DNA of 64,000 nt from an uncultured Collinsella sp. (GCA_958439425.1 CAUBVH010000011.1:7532-71531); one strand, 5' to 3'. Counted from the stretch's first letter, positions 38,522 through 47,861 are shown. The notes: generated from the letters alone by a model not told the origin. A program made the numbers and translations.

Positions 38522-39598
38522 GTGACGATGGTCCATTTGTCCGATGTGGTGGTGATGGAAGTGTCTAATACCGTTTTCAAGCACAAGCATACGACTCGCA
38601 ACACGTTGGCGCGGAATAGGATGCTCGCGCGACTCACGGAGGCGACCGAGCAAGGTACGCTGCTCGCAACGCATGACAATGCCGAGCTCATGTGGCTGCG
38701 GCGTCATGTTGGAACCGACGATATCGCGGAACCCGAGCCGTATTTGTTCTGCTTTCAACATGATTGGGGTGTGCTGACGCCGGCGGAGCGAACGCTGCGT
38801 ACCATCAAAGGGCTTGCAGAGTTTCATCCCGATTGGGCGTTTTGGGGCTATGACGCGGCGCTTTTGTGGGGTCTGGAGGTGCCGAATGATCTGCTTGGGT
38901 CGCGTTTTCTTGTTAAGACGGGTTGTTCGGTGACGTTGAGCGGCGGGTGCAGGTTGTTGCGTCCGCAGATGGCGGGCGCACTCGAGCATGTTGATGGCGT
39001 GCGGGTGACGTCGTTTTGGCGCACGGTGGAGGATTGCCTACTGCGTGCGCCGTTCTCCTACGGGTTGGCGATTGCCGATTCTGCTCTGCGGGCGAAAGGC
39101 GTATCACGTGGGGATTTGTGCGAGCGCCTCCGCGCCGATTGCGAGGGCAGGCGAGGGTATCGCAGGGCACAGGTGATTGCGTCGTATGCGGACGGGCTGT
39201 CTGAAAACGGCGGTGAGTCTCGGTTCCGAGCATTCTTTATTGCGTACGGCTTTCCGGTTCCGGAGCTGCAGGTGGAGTTTCGCGACCCGCTCGATCCGAG
39301 CCAGGTGTTTCGCGTCGACTATTTTTGGCGGCTCGAGGACGGGACGTGTGTCATCGGCGAGCTCGACGGAAAGGGGAAGTACACCTTGCAGAGCGGCGAG
39401 GGTCGGGAGTCGGTTGACCCATTCGTGGCAGAGCGTCAGCGGGAATCTCATCTGACAATGCTCGGGCATAAGGTGCTTCGGTTTACGTTTAGCGAACTCA
39501 AAGACCCGGGGAAGCTGGTCGAGAAAATGAGGCTGGCGGGTATTCCTCGGCAGGTTGAATTGGCTGAGGAGTGGAGATGCCAGTGGTATGGGCGCTGA
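38522..39598 (+). CDS. AbiEi antitoxin-like / DUF559 nuclease-like protein
   Basis: The start is GTG 38522 (GGAGG 5 nt upstream) or ATG 38528; the product has about 358 residues. The N-terminal two thirds resembles AbiEi-type antitoxins, with an N-terminal winged-helix-like region followed by WGYDAALLWGLEVPN and LLRPQMAGALEHVDGVRVTSFWRTVEDCL. The C-terminal 110 residues look like a DUF559/Vsr-type PD-(D/E)xK fold: RFRAFFIAYGFPVPELQVEF, FRVDYFWRLEDGTCVIGELDGKGKY, and HKVLRFTFSELKDP, with candidate acidic catalytic residues in RVDYFW and GELDGKGKY. No AbiEii toxin lies next to it. It is bracketed closely on both sides by ATCTGTAACA repeat pairs. Role in defence is an inference. Confidence 0.65.
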   Translation: MTMVHLSDVVVMEVSNTVFKHKHTTRNTLARNRMLARLTEATEQGTLLATHDNAELMWLRRHVGTDDIAEPEPYLFCFQHDWGVLTPAERTLRTIKGLAEFHPDWAFWGYDAALLWGLEVPNDLLGSRFLVKTGCSVTLSGGCRLLRPQMAGALEHVDGVRVTSFWRTVEDCLLRAPFSYGLAIADSALRAKGVSRGDLCERLRADCEGRRGYRRAQVIASYADGLSENGGESRFRAFFIAYGFPVPELQVEFRDPLDPSQVFRVDYFWRLEDGTCVIGELDGKGKYTLQSGEGRESVDPFVAERQRESHLTMLGHKVLRFTFSELKDPGKLVEKMRLAGIPRQVELAEEWRCQWYGR

Positions 39599-39606
39599 GA
39601 GGTTTT

Positions 39607-39744
39607 GTCTCGATCTGTAACGTTTAGAGGTTGTTTGAGCTCGTAATTGTTACAGATCGAGACAAGCCGGTGAAACGTCGACCGAATGTCTCGATCTGTA
39701 ACATCAAGGGGCCCAATAACCCTGTACCTGTTACAGATCGAGAC
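39607..39744. repeat. ATCTGTAACA repeat cluster 4 (2 units)
   Basis: The units are at 39607-39663 and 39688-39744, spaced 81 nt apart, each with a 25-nt interior. The first unit begins 8 nt after the stop of the AbiEi/DUF559-like gene. The spacer between the units (GTGAAACGTCGACCG) resembles that of cluster 6 (GTGAACCGTGTCGACCG). Confidence 0.9.
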
Positions 39745-39894
39745 ATTTCCCTGGTGTCGCTGGGGTGGGACTGCAACGTGTTCCGTCTCCCCACATCCCC
39801 TCTTCCTTCCGTTAACCGATGCGTCTGCAGCAATCCAGCGGGACTAGGTGATAATGGACAAATGTTCAAGTTAATCGTGAGGGAGGAGCTCGAT

Positions 39895-41265
39895 ATGGCA
39901 TCTGCCGATCGTTCCACGTTGTTTATCAATGCGACCATTCTGGATGGTTCGGAGCATATGGAGCCGCAACCCGATATGGCCGTGACTGTTGAGCGCGGCG
40001 TCATCACCTGGATGGGGCCGAGTGCTGTGGCGCAGGCGCCCGCGGGTGCCGAGGTTATCGACCTGGGCGGTACGTATCTCATGCCCGGTCTCATCAATAT
40101 GCACGTGCACCTGTGCGGCTCGGGCAAGCCTGTCTCGGCCGGCGATGCGGGAGCGCTGATGAAGAAGCTCGATAATCCCGTGGGGCGTGCCATCGTCCGC
40201 CGCATCCTCAAGGGCAGTGCCCAGCAGCAGCTGGCAAGCGGCGTGACCACGGTGCGCGGCGCGGGCGACCCGCTGTTTGCCGACATCGCCGTGCGCGACG
40301 CTATCGACGCCGGTAAGTATCAGGGTCCGCGTCTGGTAGCGCCGGGAACGGGCGTCACGGTGCCGGGCGGCCATGGTGCGGGCTTGTTCGCCCAGGTGGC
40401 CAACAGCCCCGTCGAGGCAGCCGAGCAGGTGCGAGACCTGTATGCGCGCGGTGCCGATGTCATCAAGCTGTTCGTGACGGGCGGCGTTTTCGATGCGACC
40501 GAGGTGGGCGAGCCGGGCGTGCTGCGTATGCCGGTGGAGGTTGCCGCGGCGGCGTGCAAGGCGGCGCACGAGGTGGGCCTGCCGGTTATGGCCCATGTCG
40601 AGAGTACCGAGGGCGTGAAGGCCGCGCTTGAGGCCGGCGTCGATACGATCGAGCACGGTGCCCCGATGACGCCCGAGATCCTGGAGCTGTACCGTGGCGC
40701 CGCGGGCACGCAGCTCGAGGGACGTGCGCCCAGCGTTACCTGCACGATCAGCCCGGCGCTGCCGTTTGTGTTGCTCGATCCGGGGAAGACCCATTCGACT
40801 GACACGCAAAAGAAGAACGGCGACATCGTGTGCTCGGGCATTATCGAGAGTGCTCGTGCGGCGCTGGAAGCTGGCGTTAAGGTGGGCCTTGGCACAGATT
40901 CGAGCTGCCCGTTCGTGACGCAGTACGACATGTGGCGTGAGGTGGCCTATTTTGCCAAGTATGTCGGCGTGAGCAACGCCTTTGCGCTGCATACGGCTAC
41001 GCAGGTCAATGCCGAGCTCCTGGGGCTGGGCGGCGAGACCGGTGCGATCGAGTGCGGCAAGGCCGCCGATATCCTGGTGACGCGCAAGAATCCGCTCGAT
41101 GACCTGTGCGCTCTGCGTGAACCGATACATGTGATGTGTCGCGGTGATCTGGTACGCAAGCTCAAGGTAAAGCGTATTCCCGAGGTGGACGCCGAGCTCG
41201 ACGCGATTATGGCCATGCCGGCCGAGGCGCTGGCCGAGGAGCTCGCCCGCGACGGTGTGGCATAG
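39895..41265 (+). CDS. metal-dependent amidohydrolase
   Basis: This has 456 residues; the start ATG 39895 follows GAGGGAGGAGCTCGAT, and upstream in-frame codons lie within the repeats. It shows LMPGLINMHVHL (HxH metal pair), ADVIKLFVTGGVFD (carboxylated-Lys candidate), VMAHVES and TIEHGAPM (His ligands), and GLGTDSSCPF (Asp ligand), the pattern of imidazolonepropionase or Xaa-Pro dipeptidase-like amidohydrolases. The substrate cannot be told; the neighbours give no pathway. Confidence 0.88.
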   Translation: MASADRSTLFINATILDGSEHMEPQPDMAVTVERGVITWMGPSAVAQAPAGAEVIDLGGTYLMPGLINMHVHLCGSGKPVSAGDAGALMKKLDNPVGRAIVRRILKGSAQQQLASGVTTVRGAGDPLFADIAVRDAIDAGKYQGPRLVAPGTGVTVPGGHGAGLFAQVANSPVEAAEQVRDLYARGADVIKLFVTGGVFDATEVGEPGVLRMPVEVAAAACKAAHEVGLPVMAHVESTEGVKAALEAGVDTIEHGAPMTPEILELYRGAAGTQLEGRAPSVTCTISPALPFVLLDPGKTHSTDTQKKNGDIVCSGIIESARAALEAGVKVGLGTDSSCPFVTQYDMWREVAYFAKYVGVSNAFALHTATQVNAELLGLGGETGAIECGKAADILVTRKNPLDDLCALREPIHVMCRGDLVRKLKVKRIPEVDAELDAIMAMPAEALAEELARDGVA

Positions 41266-41298
41266 GTGTGACAAAGGTGTAGCTCCGTTGCCGCATGT

Positions 41299-41336
41299 AA
41301 AAAGCCGAGGTCTCAACACGAGGCCTCGGCTTTTTT
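41299..41336. terminator. bidirectional terminator
   Basis: AAAAAGCCGAGG pairs with CCTCGGCTTTTTT around a short loop. It serves the amidohydrolase gene and probably the convergent zinc-ribbon gene. Confidence 0.9.
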
Positions 41337-41434
41337 ATCGAACAAATACTTAAGATTTGGGACAAACAAACCTGATTAATTTGTCCCGCGTGCGGGCGCT
41401 AGGAGCGGGTTTCCATCTTAGCGTGGCACTTGGG

Positions 41435-41872
41435 TCAGGTGACGCGGATCTTGCCCTTGCCCTTGGGGACGGAGAGCATCTGGCCGCAGTTGGGGCACTT
41501 GAGGTATGCCGTGGTCTTGCGACCCTTCCACATCTTCTTGGCCGTGCGCTTGGCGCGCTCAAAGTCTTCCTTGCTCGTTCCAGCCGCGCGCGAGGTGCCG
41601 GCCGCCGCAGCGCCGCCGCCCAAGCTGGCGACAAACTTGCCCAAGCCGGGGACGTTCGCGGTCGCGGTGACAAAGGCAGCGTTTTCCTTGCGACGCGCAT
41701 CGATGTTTTTGGACAGGCCGCGCAGCACGCCAATCACGATCACGGCGATGGCGATCCAGCTGAGCCACTGGATGCGGGCTATCGATCCGATCATCGCGAT
41801 GACGATGCCGGCAAAACCCATCACGATGGTGAGTTCATCGGCACCATTGCGACCCTTCATAAAGTCATTCAT
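41435..41872 (-). CDS. membrane protein with zinc ribbon, truncated by an in-frame TGA
   Basis: This has 145 residues as annotated. Two membrane helices (about 13-48) are followed by a basic linker and the first half of a zinc ribbon, YLKCPNCGQMLSVPKGKGKIRVT, then TGA at 41435-41437. The same frame continues after the TGA with P-K-C-H-A-K-M-E-T-R-S and a TAG at 41399-41401. Thus the TGA sits exactly where the first Cys of the second CxxC is expected (V-T-[stop]-P-K-C). A TGC-to-TGA change would explain it. The start ATG 41872 follows an AAAGGCA-like site. The fold without the last Cys would not bind zinc normally. Function is unknown. Confidence 0.8.
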   Translation of the reverse strand: MNDFMKGRNGADELTIVMGFAGIVIAMIGSIARIQWLSWIAIAVIVIGVLRGLSKNIDARRKENAAFVTATANVPGLGKFVASLGGGAAAAGTSRAAGTSKEDFERAKRTAKKMWKGRKTTAYLKCPNCGQMLSVPKGKGKIRVT

Positions 41873-41926
41873 GCAAATTGCCTTTCGTTCGATATGCTGC
41901 TCGCCTTTATACCCGATTTAGAGCAA

Positions 41927-42008
41927 GGGGGACAGGTTAATCTGCACCAAGGTGGTGCAAACGTACCTATCCCCGATACACCAAGATGGTGCAAAGCAGT
42001 CTGTCCCC
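41927..42008. repeat. REP-like palindrome cluster with GGGGACAGGTT core, copy 4
   Basis: The element runs from GGGGGACAGG to CTGTCCCC and holds two inner palindromes, TGCACCAAGGTGGTGCA and ACACCAAGATGGTGC. It shares the GGGGACAGGTT core and the TGCACCAA arm with copy 1 (7111-7143). It lies between the convergent-side zinc-ribbon gene and the 3' end of csoR. Confidence 0.65.
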
Positions 42009-42018
42009 AATGCCCCAA

Positions 42019-42291
42019 TTACTTGGAGAGCTTGTCGACGACGCGTTCGATCTCGGCGAGCTTGGCGGCTTTGAGGTCTTCGTCGCCCGATTCGATTGCC
42101 GAAGTCACGCAGCCCTCGATATGCGCCTTGAGCACGTCGGCGTTGATGCGCGCAATGAGCGCCTGCGTTGCCATGAGCTGCGTGGAAATATCGACGCAGT
42201 AGCGGTCCTCCTCGACCATCCGCAGGATGCCGTCGATCTGACCGCGTGCCGTCTTGAGCATGCGGGTCACCGATTTATGGTCTGCCATCAT
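42019..42291 (-). CDS. csoR: copper-sensing repressor CsoR
   Basis: This 90-residue all-helical repressor has the Cu(I) triad in the usual spacing: Cys32 (RYCVDI), His57 and Cys61 (AHIEGCV). The start is ATG 42291 or the following ATG 42288. CsoR leaves DNA when copper binds and frees the cop operon. It is the last gene of copA-copZ-csoR on the minus strand, and a candidate operator lies upstream of copA. Confidence 0.93.
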   Translation of the reverse strand: MMADHKSVTRMLKTARGQIDGILRMVEEDRYCVDISTQLMATQALIARINADVLKAHIEGCVTSAIESGDEDLKAAKLAEIERVVDKLSK

Positions 42292-42339
42292 GGCGGGTCC
42301 TCGTTTCTGGTCGATGGGGTCGAATGCTTCTGGTAGCTG

Positions 42340-42561
42340 CTACGCGGCGGTCACGGACAGGGCGTGGAACTTCTCGCCGGCGCCCTCGACAGCGGCGGCG
42401 AGCTGCTCGGCGGTCACGGTGTCGGCGCACTCCACCTGGACGGTCTGAGTCTCGTGATCGGCGTCGGCGTCGGTCACGCCGGCCACGTTGAGCAACGCCG
42501 ACTCGACGGTGGCGTCGCAGTGGCCGCACATGAGGCCGGAAGTCTTGATTGTGTATCGCAT
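42340..42561 (-). CDS. copZ: copper chaperone CopZ (HMA domain)
   Basis: This 73-residue heavy-metal-associated domain has the metal-binding loop GLMCGHCDATV (Cys12 and Cys15). The start ATG 42561 follows GAGAGGAATACCC; the longer ORF up to 42672 has no site. It hands Cu(I) to the ATPase encoded upstream and possibly to CsoR. Confidence 0.92.
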   Translation of the reverse strand: MRYTIKTSGLMCGHCDATVESALLNVAGVTDADADHETQTVQVECADTVTAEQLAAAVEGAGEKFHALSVTAA

Positions 42562-42708
42562 GGGTATTCCTCTCTGTTGTGTCGGCTTTCCCAGGCACCC
42601 GACCTTGACCTTCAAGCCGTCGCTCGCGTACCAAAGTGCGCGTCGCTCCTCTTTCAGGTCAATCTCTGGCACCTGGAAAACCCGTTCTAAATGGACGTAA
42701 TGGTGAGC

Positions 42709-45048
42709 CTATTTTGCCACTTTAGGCTTAAAGGTTCGTAGGCGCAGCGCATTGCTTACGACGCACACGCTCGACAGGCTCATGGCCGCGGCGCCGAACA
42801 TCGGCGAGAGCTGCCAACCGGTGAGGGGGAAGAACACGCCCGCCGCCAGCGGAATGCCGATGCCGTTGTAGAACAGCGCCCAGAACAGGTCCTGCTTGAT
42901 GTTGCGGATTGTGGCACGTGACAGCTCGATGGCACGGGCGACGTCCATGAGATCGCTGCGCATGAGTACCACGTCGGCGCCCTCCTTGGCGATGTCGGCG
43001 CCGGTGCCGATCGCAAGACCCACGTCGGCGCGCGCCAGGGCGGGGGAGTCGTTGATGCCGTCGCCCACCATGGCGACCTTGCTGCCCGCATCCTGCAGCC
43101 CGCGCACGTGGCGCTCCTTGTCGGCGGGGAGGACGTCGGCGATGACCTGCTCGCTGCTCAGCCCCACGCGGCGGGCGATGGCCTCGGCCGTCACGCGGTT
43201 GTCGCCGGTGAGCATGCGCACGTCGACGCCGAGCTTGCGGAGCGCGGCGATGGCCTCGGCGCTCGTCTCTTTGACCTCGTCAGCCACGGCGATGATACCG
43301 ACAAGCTCGCCGTTCTTGGCAAAGAACAGCGGTGTCTTGCCCTCGGCGGCAAACTGCTCGGCAAGACCCGCGGGCACGGTAACGCCCAACTCGTCCATCA
43401 GGCGCACGTTGCCGGCTGCGATGACATTCTGCCCCTCGCGTGCCGTAACGCCTCGTCCGGGCACGGCGGCAAAGTCCTCGACCATGCGCGCGACAATTCC
43501 GCGCGCCTCGCACTCGGCCATAATCGCCTCGGCCAGCGGGTGCTCGCTCGAGCGCTCCAGCGCGGCGGCCAGCTTGAGCAGCGCCTTTTCGCTCATGGCG
43601 GGCGAGCCGTCGGTGCGCGTGGCCACCTCAATGTCGGTTACAGCCGGCTTGCCGCGGGTGACGGTGCCCGTCTTATCGAGCACCACGGTGCCCACGCTGC
43701 GCAGGTTCTCCAGCGCCTCGGCGCTCTTAAACAGAATGCCCATCTCGGCGCCCTTGCCGGTGCCAACCATAATGGCGACGGGCGTGGCCAGGCCCAGCGC
43801 GCACGGACAACTGATCACCAGCACAGCCACGGCGGAGGTAAGCGCTTCGTTGATGCTTCCGGTCAGCACCATCCACGCCACAAAAGTTACGGCAGAGATT
43901 ACAAACACCACGGGCACGAACACGCCGGCGACCTTGTCGGCCATGCGGGCGATGGGCGCCTTGGTGGCGTTGGCGTCCTCGACGAGCTGGATAATCTTGG
44001 CGAGCGATGTCTCGGCACCCACCCGCGTGGCGCGGAAGGTAAACGAACCGGTGCGGTTGACGGTGGCGGCGTTGACGGTGTCGCCGGCGGTCTTTTCCAC
44101 GGGGATAGACTCGCCGGTGAGCGCACTCTCGTCCAGGGCCGAGCTGCCCTCGAGCACCACGCCATCGACGGGGATGGACTCTCCGGGGCGCACGCGCAGG
44201 ACCTGGCCGGGAAGGATACTGTCGACGTCGACGGTGGTTTCGGTGCCGTCGTCGGCAACGACGGTCGCAGTCTTGGGTGCCAAGTCGATGAGCGCCTCGA
44301 TAGCGCCGCCGGTTTTGGATTTGCTGCGTGTCTCGAGGTATTTGCCCACAGTGACGAGCGACAGGATCGTGCCCGCACTCTCAAAATACAGGTTGTCCAT
44401 GCCCGTCATCATGGCCTCGTGGATTTGCCCGGCGGCCAGCTGGTCGGCCATGATAAACATGGCATAGAGCGACCAGGCGATCGACGCGGTGGCGCCGACG
44501 GCGATGAGAGCGTCCATGGTCGGCGCGCCGTGCGCGAGCGATTTAAACCCGTTGATAAAGTACGCGTCGTTGACGTAGACGATGGGGATGAGCAGGACGA
44601 GCTCGGTGAGCGCGAGCGTCATGCTGTGGGTATGGTCGGTGAAAATGCCGGGTAGCGGCCAACCGAGCATGTGCCCCATGCCTATGTAGAACAGTGGGAT
44701 GAGGAATACGATCGAGACGATGAGGCGGGTGCGCATGGCGGAGGCGGCGGCCTCCAACTTTTTGGTCGGCGACTCCATATGGGCGGTGCCGGACCTGGCT
44801 TGCGCGCTGCCGTTGGGGGCGGTTTCGGTGCCCGTACTGACGGGCGAGGCCGAGTAACCCGCGCGATCGACGGCGGTGCAGATGTCGTCGGGGGAGACCT
44901 GCGCGGGGTCATAGTCCACCAGCATGGAGCCGGCGAGCAGGTTGACGGCGACGCTTTGGACGCCGTCGAGCTTGCTGACGGCGCGGTCCACGTGCGTCTG
45001 GCAAGCGGCGCATGTCATGCCGCCCACGTCAAACTTATCTTGAGCCAT
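42709..45048 (-). CDS. copA: copper-exporting P1B-type ATPase CopA
   Basis: This has 779 residues from ATG 45048, with AAGGAGAAGCC upstream. An N-terminal HMA domain carries [11 protein letters not shown] (Cys13 and Cys16); eight membrane helices follow, with the CPC metal site in [12 protein letters not shown] near 414. The phosphorylation site DKTGTVTRG is near 455, and [12 protein letters not shown] is in the C-terminal half. It exports Cu(I). It leads the copA-copZ-csoR group and has a CsoR-type operator in its promoter. Confidence 0.96.
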   Translation of the reverse strand: MAQDKFDVGGMTCAACQTHVDRAVSKLDGVQSVAVNLLAGSMLVDYDPAQVSPDDICTAVDRAGYSASPVSTGTETAPNGSAQARSGTAHMESPTKKLEAAASAMRTRLIVSIVFLIPLFYIGMGHMLGWPLPGIFTDHTHSMTLALTELVLLIPIVYVNDAYFINGFKSLAHGAPTMDALIAVGATASIAWSLYAMFIMADQLAAGQIHEAMMTGMDNLYFESAGTILSLVTVGKYLETRSKSKTGGAIEALIDLAPKTATVVADDGTETTVDVDSILPGQVLRVRPGESIPVDGVVLEGSSALDESALTGESIPVEKTAGDTVNAATVNRTGSFTFRATRVGAETSLAKIIQLVEDANATKAPIARMADKVAGVFVPVVFVISAVTFVAWMVLTGSINEALTSAVAVLVISCPCALGLATPVAIMVGTGKGAEMGILFKSAEALENLRSVGTVVLDKTGTVTRGKPAVTDIEVATRTDGSPAMSEKALLKLAAALERSSEHPLAEAIMAECEARGIVARMVEDFAAVPGRGVTAREGQNVIAAGNVRLMDELGVTVPAGLAEQFAAEGKTPLFFAKNGELVGIIAVADEVKETSAEAIAALRKLGVDVRMLTGDNRVTAEAIARRVGLSSEQVIADVLPADKERHVRGLQDAGSKVAMVGDGINDSPALARADVGLAIGTGADIAKEGADVVLMRSDLMDVARAIELSRATIRNIKQDLFWALFYNGIGIPLAAGVFFPLTGWQLSPMFGAAAMSLSSVCVVSNALRLRTFKPKVAK

Positions 45049-45100
45049 GGCTTCTCCTTTCTGTGGCGTAGCGTTGGAAATGTTTACCTGCCGATACTAT

Positions 45101-45123
45101 ACACCCATACCCCCTGTGGGTGT
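45101..45123 (-). promoter_or_regulatory. candidate CsoR operator in the copA promoter
   Basis: TACCC-CCTGT-GGGTG (45108-45122) is a near-perfect CsoR-type palindrome, with an outer pair ACACCC/GGGTGT (45101-45106 and 45118-45123). On the minus strand it lies just upstream of, and slightly overlaps, a -10-like TATAGT (45097-45102), about 55 nt before copA. Confidence 0.7.
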
Positions 45124-45198
45124 CCAGTGATAGTTGGAATGTATGACTTTTCATTACAGATGAGGGTGGCGGCTCAATCAATGGTCGCCTCTGCCAAA

Positions 45199-45578
45199 CA
45201 TCTCAATCTGTAACGTCTGGACCGGTTTTTGAACCATAGCTGTTACAGATTTAGACAAACATTTCAGCCGAAAACTAACGTCTCGATCTGTAACAACTAG
45301 ACCCCGTTTTACCGAGTATTTGTTACAGATCAAGACAAACAGTTGGCGGGAAACTCAATGTCTCAATCTGTAACATCAAGCACCAAATATGACCTCTAAC
45401 TGTTACAAATCGAGACAAACCGTCCGCGGTCAACTCAAATGTCTTGATCTGTAACATCTGGGCCGGTTTTTTAACCCCTTACTGTTACAGATTGAGATGT
45501 TGTCTCGCGGGGTTGGGGTTTGTCTCGTTCTGTAACATCTAGACCTGTGTCTGCCGAGCTAGTGTTACAGATCGAGAC
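45199..45578. repeat. ATCTGTAACA repeat cluster 5 (5 units in a regular array)
   Basis: Units start at about 45200, 45280, 45360, 45441 and 45522, a period of 80-81 nt. Interiors are 25 nt, except the fourth, which is 26. Each interior differs; the first and fourth share CCGGTTTTT. Spacers between units are 23-24 nt. The array lies between the copA promoter and the 3' end of the kinase gene. An extra half arm TTGTCTCG is at 45500-45507. Confidence 0.92.
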
Positions 45579-45620
45579 AATTGCCGGGGAGGGGTTCCGT
45601 TACGGCAAGACACCCGCTCC

Positions 45621-47705
45621 CTAGAGGCAGAACCCGGGGATCACGCAGGTCCGTTTGTCGGGTTTGCTTGCGGGCGTGGCGTACATAAAGGCGTCGCCGT
45701 CGTGGCCCACACGGTTCATGTAGAGCGTGCCTTCGCTCTCCGATGTGTCGGGACTCACCGTGCGCTCCCACCAACAGGTGTCTTTGCCCTTCCACTGGCG
45801 AACCATCGTCTCGTTCGTGGAATACGGACTCACTTTAAGCTCGCGGAACAGTTGGTACTCCTTGCCCTCGCCGTTGTAGATGTCGGCCAAAAAGTGATAG
45901 CCCTCGGCAAACGAATCGGGCGGTTGCGTACCGCACAGCTCGACCATGGCGGGCAGCCAAAGGGTTGCGGACAACTCGCTCAGACACGATGCGCTTCTGG
46001 CGGCGCCAACGTTATTCGAGATCTTTTTGACAGACTTGATGAGCACGCGCAACTCGTTGGGCAGCAGCTCAAGGCCGTCGTTGTCGAGCCATTCCCGCAG
46101 CTCGCAATCTGCCCAGCCGGCGCTCAATGGTTGGGCCGCGGCGTCGCGTTCGGCAATGCCGGCATCGAACATAAACGTCAGTCCGGCCTTGCCCGTCCCG
46201 TCCAGAAGCTCGTCGTGGCGGATGCCCACGAGTTGTGCGCCGACCTCCAGCCCGTTGGTGAGCGTGACGCGCTTGGTGCACGGATAGGGGATATGCCCAT
46301 CGGCATCGAGCAGATGATAGCGCTTGGCAATCTCGCGTGCCTCGCTACGGGTCCCGGCGGCCTTAATCATGAGCGAAATCTCCTGCAGCTGAGCCCAGGT
46401 GTAGTCGTCAAGAGAGCTGCGGATGCCATCGAGGTAGTCGGGGATGCCAAAGCCACGGGTCGCCGCGCCAATGACGCCGAGCCCCGCAACGACTGCAACG
46501 ACGCCGCCGATAATAAAGCGACGGCGGGTCATGGCATCGTGACAGGCCTGCTCCAGGATCTCTCGTGCGCGCTCGTCGGCGACGTCGACCTTAAGGTGCG
46601 TACCGGAGTCGATGTCGATTACGGCGTCATTGCCCGCGCCCTCGCAGCCCTCAGATTCTGCAGCGGGGAGGTATGCCGAGAGCGCCTCGAGCATCTGCTG
46701 CTCGGTGGGGCGATCGCCCTGTTCAACCGAGATACCTTTCATGATGATCTGGACGAGTGCCTCGTCGTCATTGCATCGCGGCTCGAGCGGTGCCGGCTTG
46801 GTCTTGGTCTTTATGAGGTAGAACGAGCCGGTTGCCGCGGCACCCGTCGACTTAACATCGAACGGTTTGCGACCGCTGTAGAGCTGGTACAGAATGCTCG
46901 AAAGCGCATAGACGTCGATCGCGGGCGAGCGGCGAAGGGCCGCGATGCCTTCGATATCCTGCGTGAGCATCTCGGGCGCGGCGTATGCGGGCGTGGCAAA
47001 GCGCCAGATGTCGGCGCGCCGGGTGATCGTGTCGTCGCCGAGGGCCATGGTCGCGGAGCCCATGTCGATGAGGCAGGGGTCAAAGGAGCAATCGGCAATC
47101 TGCTGCTCAAGCGTTCGGCTGGTGGTGCGGAACATGATATTGGCAGGCGACAGGTCGCGATGGACGACCGGATTCACGAGCCCCTTGGTCATCAAGAGCG
47201 CGCGAAGCACGGCGTTTCCGACGGCGGCGACCATCTGGGCGGTCAGCCCGCCCGAGGCGTCGCGCGGAAGCAGGGGCAGCGCCTGCTTGAGCGAGGTGCC
47301 CTCGACCCACTCCATGAGGATGAGCGGGTCATCCTCGCACGATCCGTAGCCATAGACGCGCGGAAATCCGCGCAGGTGCGAGACGGTACACAGATGACGG
47401 TACTCCTCGAACAGCGCGGCGGTGTTGGCCAGGTGCGCGGCCGATTGCTCGGCGGAGCGGTCGGGGGCTTGGCCGGAAAGGAGGGCGTTGTCCTTGAGTA
47501 GCTTGACGGCAAAGACCTCGCCGCTCGTGTTGGTCGCGCGCAGTACGTGCCCGATGTTGCCGTTGTTGCGGTGGGCCGTCTGGAGAATAAGCGTCATAAA
47601 CCGACGCTTGGCGTCGTCCTCGGCGCTGGGGTTGACTGCCACGGCGGTATCGAACGTGTCGAGACGGATGAGTTTGTCGCCATAGGCGCTATCGGTAGTA
47701 TCCAT
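45621..47705 (-). CDS. membrane-anchored Ser/Thr protein kinase with extracellular DUF6273-like domain
   Basis: This has 694 residues from ATG 47705 (AAAGGAA upstream). Residues 45-345 are a eukaryotic-type kinase: Lys68 in FAVKLLK, HRDLSPAN (182-189), DMG in place of DFG (214-216), and a Pro/Ala-rich activation segment with YAAPEML. One membrane helix is at about 397-415, preceded by Arg residues. The outer C-terminal part (about 440-694) has the GWADCELREWLDNDGLELLP and YMNRVGHDGDAF segments of DUF6273-type modules. The catalytic Asp and Lys are present, so it is probably active. It forms a pair with the FHA gene at 47877 and is bracketed by ATCTGTAACA repeats. Confidence 0.85.
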   Translation of the reverse strand: MDTTDSAYGDKLIRLDTFDTAVAVNPSAEDDAKRRFMTLILQTAHRNNGNIGHVLRATNTSGEVFAVKLLKDNALLSGQAPDRSAEQSAAHLANTAALFEEYRHLCTVSHLRGFPRVYGYGSCEDDPLILMEWVEGTSLKQALPLLPRDASGGLTAQMVAAVGNAVLRALLMTKGLVNPVVHRDLSPANIMFRTTSRTLEQQIADCSFDPCLIDMGSATMALGDDTITRRADIWRFATPAYAAPEMLTQDIEGIAALRRSPAIDVYALSSILYQLYSGRKPFDVKSTGAAATGSFYLIKTKTKPAPLEPRCNDDEALVQIIMKGISVEQGDRPTEQQMLEALSAYLPAAESEGCEGAGNDAVIDIDSGTHLKVDVADERAREILEQACHDAMTRRRFIIGGVVAVVAGLGVIGAATRGFGIPDYLDGIRSSLDDYTWAQLQEISLMIKAAGTRSEAREIAKRYHLLDADGHIPYPCTKRVTLTNGLEVGAQLVGIRHDELLDGTGKAGLTFMFDAGIAERDAAAQPLSAGWADCELREWLDNDGLELLPNELRVLIKSVKKISNNVGAARSASCLSELSATLWLPAMVELCGTQPPDSFAEGYHFLADIYNGEGKEYQLFRELKVSPYSTNETMVRQWKGKDTCWWERTVSPDTSESEGTLYMNRVGHDGDAFMYATPASKPDKRTCVIPGFCL

Positions 47706-47737
47706 GGCGTTCCTTTGTCTGGCATGGGTTGCCGCGC

Positions 47738-47798
47738 GTATACGTGGGCAGTGCGGATATCGATGAAGTACTATGATAGCCGCGCTGCCCACGTATAC
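47738..47798 (-). promoter_or_regulatory. 19-bp inverted repeat in the kinase gene leader
   Basis: GTATACGTGGGCAGTGCGG (47738-47756) pairs with CCGCGCTGCCCACGTATAC (47780-47798), with one G-T pair and a 23-nt A/T-rich centre. It lies 33 nt before the kinase start on the minus strand. It may be an operator or an RNA switch (inference). Confidence 0.6.
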
Positions 47799-47837
47799 CG
47801 CTGAGTATTGTCGTTTACGACGCAGAAGGTAGAAGAC

Positions 47838-47861
47838 GAAAGACGGACGACGACCGTCTTT
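47838..47861 (-). terminator. hairpin after the FHA gene
   Basis: GAAAGACGG (47838-47846) pairs with CCGTCTTTC (47853-47861). On the minus strand it is followed by a pyrimidine-rich GTCTTCTACCTTCT, a weak terminator, between the FHA and kinase genes. Confidence 0.5.

Noticed and set aside
41399..41437. Selenocysteine codon in the zinc-ribbon protein
   Set aside because: No SECIS-like hairpin of suitable size follows the TGA, and Sec in a structural zinc ribbon would be without precedent that I know; a point mutation is simpler.
45199..45578. CRISPR array (regular 80-81 bp period with variable segments)
   Set aside because: The arms alternate in orientation, vary at several positions, and no cas genes or leader are nearby; the same unit occurs in two-copy clusters across 20 kb.
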